64,000 nucleotides of DNA from Ruminococcus sp. (lineage in GTDB: Bacteria; Bacillota; Clostridia; Oscillospirales; Ruminococcaceae), in contig JAFXSC010000001.1 of assembly GCA_017525915.1 (NCBI GenBank), forward strand, positions 62,001 to 126,000, read 5' to 3'. Of the stretch, positions 59,052 through 64,000 are shown in pieces (within the stretch, counting starts at the first letter, position 1; every line of letters begins with the position of its first letter). Made by a program: the position numbers and the translations under genes. Under the pieces are notes generated by a model. That model made no database searches, was not told where the DNA came from, and saw only the letters and a program-made list of their open reading frames with translations.

Positions 59052-59306
59052 TCACACAATTTTAAGTATTACAAGGAATATGACAAAAGGTACACCCAGT
59101 ACCGCACTGCCAAAAACATTGATTGTGTTGAGCGGCAGCCATGTATTGAAACTGCCGCCGTACCTGTTGAGTACAAACAGCGCTGCAAGTCCCGTGAGCG
59201 AGCCGAAAAGTAAGGCTCTCAGCCTCCTTCCGCGGCGGATATAGTAGAGCAGCATTATCAGGACCGCCGCCGCACATACCCCTGCAAATATGATATCAGT
59301 TTCCAT
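59052..59306 (-). CDS. BofA-family protein (pro-sigma-K processing inhibitor-like)
   Basis: The 84-aa protein has two hydrophobic segments (about 5-22 and 32-48). It ends with the BofA-type WLPLNTINVFGSAVLGVPFVIFLVI. In Bacillus, BofA holds the SpoIVFB protease inactive in the forespore membrane until sigma-K is needed. It is the last of four closely packed genes. AGGTGGG precedes the start. Whether this organism sporulates cannot be told from the window. Confidence 0.8.
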   Translation of the reverse strand: METDIIFAGVCAAAVLIMLLYYIRRGRRLRALLFGSLTGLAALFVLNRYGGSFNTWLPLNTINVFGSAVLGVPFVIFLVILKIV

Positions 59307-59314
59307 TTCCCACC

Positions 59315-59605
59315 TCAGAAAAGTATGTATCCGAGAGCAAGGACGAGCCTTTTGTCACCGCCTTCACGCAGAAGCAGAAGAAGCAGTGCCGCTATCAGGA
59401 GCTTGTCACCGTCAAGTCCTCCGGCAAGCTCCGAGAGTATCGCGGCAGGTGAAGCAGCTGACGGCTTTGAGGTCTGACCGCCGGAAGGTATGTCAGCCGG
59501 ACTTCCGCCCTGTGAATAATGGGAAGCGCAGTTCTTTACGCCAGACTCGCTTTCACTTTCCTGTCTGCCCCGTCCGTTTGTCCGGCGACTGTAAAGCTCC
59601 GGCAT
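59315..59605 (-). CDS. Small protein with a hydrophobic C-terminus, second from last in the bofA operon
   Basis: The 96-aa protein has a polar, low-complexity N-terminal half (many Ser, Arg, Glu and Gly residues). A short helix (AAILSELAGGLDGDKLLIAALLLLLLREGGDKRLVLALGYILF) follows, hydrophobic enough to insert in a membrane. I do not know the family. GGAGGGGAG precedes the start. It is 8 nt from bofA and 15 nt from the gene before it, so it is surely co-transcribed. Confidence 0.68.
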   Translation of the reverse strand: MPELYSRRTNGRGRQESESESGVKNCASHYSQGGSPADIPSGGQTSKPSAASPAAILSELAGGLDGDKLLIAALLLLLLREGGDKRLVLALGYILF

Positions 59606-59620
59606 CGCACTCCCCTCCGA

Positions 59621-59974
59621 TCACAGTATATCGTTCAGCAAGCCGCTCTCCTTCGCAATGTTCCACACTGCTATGAGCTTCAGCAGCTTTACCGCCTTAT
59701 CCACCTTTTTCTGCCGTTCGGCGCTCAGATGCGGTCTCAGTGCAAGGAGCAGCTCGGCGTTGCGGTCGCTCTGCGAGAAAGCCCCCATAAGTCCGCTCAG
59801 CTTCATTATCGTCCCGATATCGGGAGCGGAGCTCTCCCCGGAGCCTTCATCCTCTCCGCCGCCCTCAGACATGAGCATCTGCGCCAGCTCGGCAAGCTGC
59901 TTCGCGCTCTCCTCATCGGACAGGAGCTCGCCGAGCTTTCCCATAATATCGTCCAATTCTCCGCCCCCGCTCAA
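59621..59974 (-). CDS. Small helical protein in the bofA operon
   Basis: The ~117-aa protein is mainly helical. It has an acidic Gly/Glu/Ser linker (about 44-52) and ends with HLSAERQKKVDKAVKLLKLIAVW. No transmembrane segment or catalytic motif is visible. The start is uncertain: the listed TTG has a weak ribosome site and other TTG/ATG codons follow within 12 codons. It lies 4 nt after the preceding gene. The family is not recognised. Confidence 0.62.
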   Translation of the reverse strand: MSGGGELDDIMGKLGELLSDEESAKQLAELAQMLMSEGGGEDEGSGESSAPDIGTIMKLSGLMGAFSQSDRNAELLLALRPHLSAERQKKVDKAVKLLKLIAVWNIAKESGLLNDIL

Positions 59975-59978
59975 AGCT

Positions 59979-60230
59979 CTATTTTTCGCCGGAAAGCTTC
60001 TTGTAAAGTGCCTTCGCCTGCGGTGTGCTCATCATCTTCTCAACGAGGCCCGGATTGTTTACCGCCTGACGGAATTTTGCTGCATCGCTGCTGTTCATCG
60101 CAGAGAGCGCACTGTCGAACTTCCCAGCTTCAAGCTCACTGCGGAGTTTCTCCGGCGGCATACCTAACTTCTTGCTGACAACTCCGAGCAGTCCGTTGAG
60201 TTTCTTCGGATCAATATTATTCTTATTCAT
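59979..60230 (-). CDS. Small basic-acidic helical protein, first gene of the bofA operon
   Basis: The 83-aa protein begins MNKNNIDPKKLNGLLGVVSKK and continues as short helices (PEKLRSELEAGKFDSALSAM, NNPGLVEKMMSTPQAKALYK). This pattern suggests repeated small helical modules. The start at 60230 has GGAGG 5 nt upstream. It leads three other short genes, all minus strand with gaps of 4-15 nt. No function is recognised. Confidence 0.65.
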   Translation of the reverse strand: MNKNNIDPKKLNGLLGVVSKKLGMPPEKLRSELEAGKFDSALSAMNSSDAAKFRQAVNNPGLVEKMMSTPQAKALYKKLSGEK

Positions 60231-60272
60231 AACTGCCTCCACAAATTCATAATATTTTTGTGTTCAAAAGTC

Positions 60273-60301
60273 TTGATTTTTTGTGCATTTTGTGTTATAA
60301 T
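60273..60301 (+). promoter_or_regulatory. Sigma-A promoter of the phosphodiesterase gene
   Basis: TTGATT at 60273-60278, a 17-nt spacer, TATAAT at 60296-60301. Confidence 0.82.
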
Positions 60302-60331
60302 ATCATTAACAAATCTGACAGGAGCATTATT

Positions 60332-60814
60332 ATGCGTATAATCGTTATCTCAGATTCACATGGCAATTTTCAGAACCTCGAAAAGGTCATTATGAAAAAT
60401 ACAGACGCGCAGTGGATATTCCATCTCGGCGACGGCGAGCTCGAACTCGACCGCTTCGTCATCGCTCACCCTATCCTTGCGCCCAAGATCATTCATGTCG
60501 CCGGTAACTGCGACTACGACAGCCTCAGTCCCGAGATCTTCACCCTCCCTGCGATCGAGCATAAGATCTTCGCTGCCCACGGTCATAAGTACGGCGTTGC
60601 AGGCTCTCTCGACAGGATAAAGAAAGCTGCTTTGGAAAACGGCTGCGATATCATTCTTTACGGACATACCCACGAGCGCTTCATGACTTATGAGGACGGT
60701 CTCTGGATAATGAATCCCGGCAGCATCGCTATCCCCCGTGACGGTCAGAACCCTTCCTTCGGCAATATCGACATCTCGGAGTACGGCGTTCTCATGAATA
60801 TCGCCGACGTCTGA
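60332..60814 (+). CDS. YfcE/MJ0936-type metallophosphoesterase
   Basis: The 160-aa calcineurin-like phosphoesterase has all metal motifs: VISDSHGN, HLGDGE, VAGNCDY, AAHGHKYG and YGHTH. The length and motif spacing match the small YfcE/MJ0936 phosphodiesterases that cleave bis-pNPP in vitro and whose natural substrate is unclear. The start at 60332 has AGGAG 9 nt upstream. It has its own promoter and is followed by a terminator. Confidence 0.93.
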   Translation: MRIIVISDSHGNFQNLEKVIMKNTDAQWIFHLGDGELELDRFVIAHPILAPKIIHVAGNCDYDSLSPEIFTLPAIEHKIFAAHGHKYGVAGSLDRIKKAALENGCDIILYGHTHERFMTYEDGLWIMNPGSIAIPRDGQNPSFGNIDISEYGVLMNIADV

Positions 60815-60891
60815 ACCGCTTCGATATATTATATTCCCGTGCGCCGGAAATGTTCACGCCTGTAAATATTAAATAACAGAACAGCAAATAA

Positions 60892-60952
60892 AAATGGTAT
60901 CGCCTGCGGCGATGATGTTCAAATCATCGGCCAAAAGCGATACCATATTTTT
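60892..60952. terminator. Long terminator hairpin between the phosphodiesterase and rubrerythrin genes
   Basis: ATGGTATCGC (60894-60903) pairs with GCGATACCAT (60937-60946), enclosing a second stem, GATGAT/ATCATC. Five Ts follow, and A-runs precede it. Confidence 0.85.
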
Positions 60953-61007
60953 ATTTCAGCGACGGTGCATAAACATCCGCAGAGCAAGTATTTCTTAGCG
61001 CCGCACT

Positions 61008-61619
61008 TCAAACAAGTCCGCTGAACGTAAAGTCTGCCTCGGCTTCCCTTACTCTCCAGCCCTGCGGCACTCCGCAGACGGGACAGTTCTTAGGCGGTTC
61101 GCTGCCCGTATGGATATGGCCGCAGTTAAGGCATATCCAGCGTTCCTCCGTGCTTTCGGAGCGCAGGAGCATTCCCGAAGACATAAGCCCGGCATAGTAC
61201 GCAAAACGCTTCCTGTGGGTCTCCTCAATCTGTCCGATCATTGCAAACCTGTCCGCTATGTCAGTAAAGCCTTCCTCCCTTGCGATACGCGCAAAATCGG
61301 GATAAACTATATCTGCCTCGGAACGCTCGCCATTTGCTGCCGCTTCAAGGAGCTGCTGTATGTCTGCCGGAAACTCAGAAGGGAAACCTGCCGTAATATC
61401 AGTATTCTCCCCCGCTGCACCGGCAATGAATCCCGAAAACACCTTCGCGTGCTGTCTCTCCTGCTCTGCCGTGAACCGGAAAAGTCTTGCTATCGCTGCA
61501 TAGTTCTGCTTCTGCGCCTCGTCTGCCGCAAGGAGATACCTTGTCTGTGCCATGCTTTCGCCTGCAAAAGCCCTCATGAGATTGTTCAATGTCTGACTTT
61601 GTTCAAGCTGTTCGCTCAT
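61008..61619 (-). CDS. Rubrerythrin
   Basis: The 203-aa protein has a ferritin-like di-iron domain (FAGESMAQTRY, TAEQERQHAKVF, GQIEETHRKRF). A C-terminal rubredoxin-like centre follows (WICLNCG, then NCPVCGVPQGW). It reduces hydrogen peroxide in anaerobes. GAGGTG precedes the start. No PerR-type box was recognised upstream. The 176-nt gap to the SulP gene contains a clear plus-strand promoter but no clear minus-strand one. Confidence 0.96.
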   Translation of the reverse strand: MSEQLEQSQTLNNLMRAFAGESMAQTRYLLAADEAQKQNYAAIARLFRFTAEQERQHAKVFSGFIAGAAGENTDITAGFPSEFPADIQQLLEAAANGERSEADIVYPDFARIAREEGFTDIADRFAMIGQIEETHRKRFAYYAGLMSSGMLLRSESTEERWICLNCGHIHTGSEPPKNCPVCGVPQGWRVREAEADFTFSGLV

Positions 61620-61716
61620 TTAACTCACCTCAACGCTATTATCCTCCTGAAAATCAATAATATTCATTGCATTTCCACAATTTATTTATGAACTCCGACG
61701 AAATTACGTTTTTCCC

Positions 61717-61745
61717 TTGAAATCGGTATTCTTTAGTAGTATAAT
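61717..61745 (+). promoter_or_regulatory. Sigma-A promoter of the SulP gene
   Basis: TTGAAA at 61717-61722, a 17-nt spacer, TATAAT at 61740-61745. Confidence 0.82.
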
Positions 61746-61795
61746 TGTTATCGCGCGTTTGCGCTGATATTCCAATGAATTGAGGTTTTTTGAAT

Positions 61796-63490
61796 ATGGA
61801 CTCAAAAGCATTCAAGCCCAGCGAGGAAAAACTGAAACCGAAACTTATTTCGGTAATGAAGAATTACTCCCGTGAGCAGTTCATCAAGGACGTTATTTCC
61901 GGTATCATTGTCGCTATCATTGCTCTGCCGCTTTCTATCGCCCTTGCTATCGCTTCGGGCGTAGGTCCCGAGCAGGGTCTCTACACCGCCATAGTTGCTG
62001 GCTTTATCGTATCCCTCCTCGGAGGAAGCCGTGTGCAGATCGCAGGTCCTACCGCGGCATTTGCTACGATAGTTGCCGGCATCGTTGCCTCGGAGGGCAT
62101 GGACGGACTTGTTGTAGCCACGATAATGGCAGGTGTTCTCATGATAATCATGGGCCTTTGCCGCTTCGGAGTCCTCATAAAATATATCCCAGGTACTATT
62201 ACGTCCGGCTTTACGTTCGGCATCGCCGTGACCATTCTCATCGGTCAGATAAAGGACTTCTTCGGGCTTAAATTCAAAAACTCGCCCGTTGAGACGGTCG
62301 ATAAGGTCGAGGAGATAGCCAAGTGCATCGACACATTCAGCCTTCCTGCAATGCTTATCGGCTGTCTTTCACTTGCGATACTCATTCTCTGGCCGAAAAA
62401 GCTCGAAAAGATACCTGCTTCGCTCATTGCTGTCATCGCCTGCTCACTCATCGTGAAATTCGCTGACGTGGACGTCAATACTATCGGCGACCAGTTCCCC
62501 GGTATTTCCTCGGCACCTCCGAAGTTTTCAGCACCGGATTTCAGCTTCTCCAAGATGAAGGCTCTCGTGCCGAACGCCTTTACTATCGCAGTGCTCGCAG
62601 CAATTGAATCGCTTCTCTCCTGCGTTGTCTCCGACGGTATGATAGGCTCGAAGCACCGTTCAAACATGGAGCTCGTTGCTCAGGGTGCTGCCAATATCGG
62701 TTCCTCACTGTTCGGGGGCATCCCTGCGACCGGCGCTATCGCCCGTACAGCCGCAAATGTCAAGAACGGCGGCAGAACGCCTATCGCCGGCATCGTTCAC
62801 TCAATAGTTGTACTTATTATCCTCGTCTCACTCATGCCATACGCAAAGCTCATACCTATGCCGACCATCGCTGCGATACTCTTTATCGTTGCGTATAATA
62901 TGTGCGGCTGGAAGAACATCTTATACACTGTAAAAACTGCTCCCAAGAGCGATGTCATGGTGCTTTTCGTAACGCTCATATTCACGGTTGTATTCGACCT
63001 TGTTGTAGCCATCGGCGTGGGTCTCGTACTCGCAGCGCTCCTCTTTATGAAGCGTATGGCTGACGTTACCGAAGCTCATAACTGGGTGGATATCGATGAT
63101 GAGGATACCGACCCTGACAACATCTCACTCAAGAAGATACCTGCAAACACCCGTGTCTACGAGATAAACGGTCCTATGTTCTTCGCAGCATCGGATAAGT
63201 ACAGATATGTCCTCGATGATAAGAAGAAGTTCGACATACTCTGTATCCGTATGAGAAACGTTCCAGCGATAGACGCGACCGGCGTCGAGGCACTCAACAA
63301 CATCGTCAAGCGCTGCGAAAAGCGCGGTATCAAGGTCATTTTCTCCCACGTCAACGAGCAGCCTATGAAGGCTATGACCAAAGCAGGCTTCACTGAACGC
63401 GTGGGCAAGGAGAATTTCTGCGACCATATCGACACCGCACTTCTCCGTGCCGCTGAACTCGAAAAACAGATTGCCGCTTCAAGAGCATGA
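61796..63490 (+). CDS. SulP-family anion transporter with a STAS domain
   Basis: The ~564-aa protein has 10-12 membrane segments. The SulP signature regions are GIIVAIIALPLSIALAIASG and GPTAAFATIVAGIVA, then SLFGGIPATGAIARTAANVK. A C-terminal STAS domain (about 440-550) contains RMRNVPAIDATGVEALNNIV. It carries an inorganic anion such as sulphate or bicarbonate; the ion cannot be told from sequence. The ATG at 61796 lies 10 nt after GAGG; a TTG two codons earlier is 4 nt away. Confidence 0.93.
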   Translation: MDSKAFKPSEEKLKPKLISVMKNYSREQFIKDVISGIIVAIIALPLSIALAIASGVGPEQGLYTAIVAGFIVSLLGGSRVQIAGPTAAFATIVAGIVASEGMDGLVVATIMAGVLMIIMGLCRFGVLIKYIPGTITSGFTFGIAVTILIGQIKDFFGLKFKNSPVETVDKVEEIAKCIDTFSLPAMLIGCLSLAILILWPKKLEKIPASLIAVIACSLIVKFADVDVNTIGDQFPGISSAPPKFSAPDFSFSKMKALVPNAFTIAVLAAIESLLSCVVSDGMIGSKHRSNMELVAQGAANIGSSLFGGIPATGAIARTAANVKNGGRTPIAGIVHSIVVLIILVSLMPYAKLIPMPTIAAILFIVAYNMCGWKNILYTVKTAPKSDVMVLFVTLIFTVVFDLVVAIGVGLVLAALLFMKRMADVTEAHNWVDIDDEDTDPDNISLKKIPANTRVYEINGPMFFAASDKYRYVLDDKKKFDILCIRMRNVPAIDATGVEALNNIVKRCEKRGIKVIFSHVNEQPMKAMTKAGFTERVGKENFCDHIDTALLRAAELEKQIAASRA

Positions 63491-63522
63491 CCCTCTCAGC
63501 GGAATAAACTAAGGACATAAAT

Positions 63523-63555
63523 AAAAACCGGAAGTCATAAAGACTTCCGGTTTTT
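63523..63555. terminator. Bidirectional terminator between the SulP and dockerin genes
   Basis: A 14-bp stem with A- and T-tracts (63523-63536 with 63542-63555, ATAAA loop). Confidence 0.93.
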
Positions 63556-63571
63556 CGTTATAGATCAATTC

Positions 63572-64000
63572 TCACAGTTCAGTGGAAAGGCCGAGCTTGA
63601 ACTTCTGTATTCTGAGTGCGTCCTTATTGGTAACGCCGCTTTCGCCGTCAACATCGGCATTGACTTCGCCCTTGTCAGAGAGCTTATACTTATCAGGATT
63701 GCCTATGGACTGCATTATGAGTACGGCATCTGCCATATTCACTACGTCGTCACAGTTTGCGTCGCCCTTCATATATCCGGGATCGGGAGTAGGTCCGGGC
63801 GCAGTCGTAGACGTAGTCGTTGTGGTAGATGTGGTAGTCGTTACTGTTGTTGTAGTGCCGGTAGTGATCGAGTGACCGCCGGAATAATAATCCGTGAGGG
63901 TTATACCGTGTTTGCCTATCGGGATAGTATGGTCGAGGCTGATGAACTTGCCTTCTTCAGTCTGCCAGAGTGCAGGCTTGATGAATTCGTACTTCACATC
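63572..64000 (-). CDS. C-terminal part of a dockerin-bearing secreted protein (5' end outside window)
   Basis: About 143 residues are visible. The end of a catalytic or binding domain (KPALWQTEEGKFISLDHT) comes first. A Thr-only linker with many TTT and TST repeats follows, then a Gly/Pro hinge. The type I dockerin has two calcium loops: KGDANCDDVVNMADAVLIMQ and VNADVDGESGVTNKDALRIQ. The second repeat has the usual Asp spacing. It docks to a scaffoldin cohesin as part of a cellulosome. The reading frame is open to the right-hand edge. The main domain is cut off and cannot be named. Confidence 0.88.
   Translation of the reverse strand, partial: DVKYEFIKPALWQTEEGKFISLDHTIPIGKHGITLTDYYSGGHSITTGTTTTVTTTTSTTTTTSTTAPGPTPDPGYMKGDANCDDVVNMADAVLIMQSIGNPDKYKLSDKGEVNADVDGESGVTNKDALRIQKFKLGLSTEL

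Noticed and set aside
63790-63860. Simple repeat of GTAGT/GTTGT units near the right edge
   Set aside because: It encodes the Thr-rich linker of the dockerin protein, a normal cellulosomal feature.

Overview
The window looks like chromosomal DNA of a cellulosome-forming Ruminococcus (Oscillospiraceae, Bacillota). The basis is two proteins with type I dockerins and Thr-rich linkers, a multidomain GH43-CBM22-dockerin-CE1 xylan enzyme, GH130 and GH31 enzymes, lipoproteins with Gram-positive-type signals, rubrerythrin, a BofA-like protein, strong GGAGG ribosome sites and consensus sigma-A promoters with 17-nt spacers. Base composition is moderately GC-rich almost throughout. The exception is about 42.7-52.2 kb, which is clearly AT-rich.

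Layout. 0-5.2 kb: the 3' end of serA, a DUF1292 protein, an M42-M42-acetyltransferase operon and a PLP-dependent methionine gamma-lyase-like gene. 5.2-5.8 kb: a gene-free stretch with a consensus promoter and two stem-loop structures whose loops are pyrimidine-rich, a candidate small-RNA locus. 5.8-10 kb: a ribbon-helix-helix-like gene, clpB, then HU and a Lys/Ala-rich DUF6465 protein. 10-19.4 kb: a carbohydrate block with galK, a GH130 mannoside phosphorylase, a GH31 alpha-xylosidase, the secreted GH43/CE1 enzyme and an AraC regulator. 19.4-26.1 kb: radA, a lipoprotein, a CPBP protease, a membrane-anchored PASTA protein with a degenerate kinase domain, and another lipoprotein. 26.3-33.5 kb: a riboflavin operon (ribD-ribE-ribBA-ribH) behind an FMN riboswitch. 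It is interleaved with two lipoproteins, a small membrane protein and a HAD hydrolase that could be the missing pathway phosphatase. 33.5-42.4 kb: a MacB-like ABC protein, prs and ppa, a sugar-sensor/GGDEF protein, a methyltransferase, dCMP deaminase and tRNA-Arg.

42.6-52.1 kb: tRNA-Lys followed by an AT-rich accessory segment. It holds an IS3-type transposase and a complete four-gene type II Wadjet (JetABCD) anti-plasmid system in the order jetA-jetB-jetC-jetD on the minus strand. This is the main defence system in the window and it is a known type. 52.4-64 kb: an ABC-F protein with one apparently dead ATP site, a TetR regulator, REP-like hairpins, an acyl-CoA/AMP ligase, a zinc-ribbon protein, pyrimidine-nucleoside phosphorylase, a four-gene operon ending in bofA, a YfcE-type phosphodiesterase, rubrerythrin, a SulP transporter and the 3' end of a dockerin protein.

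Most function calls rest on motifs read by eye. No database search was possible. Start codons were chosen from ribosome-site spacing, and several genes appear to use TTG.
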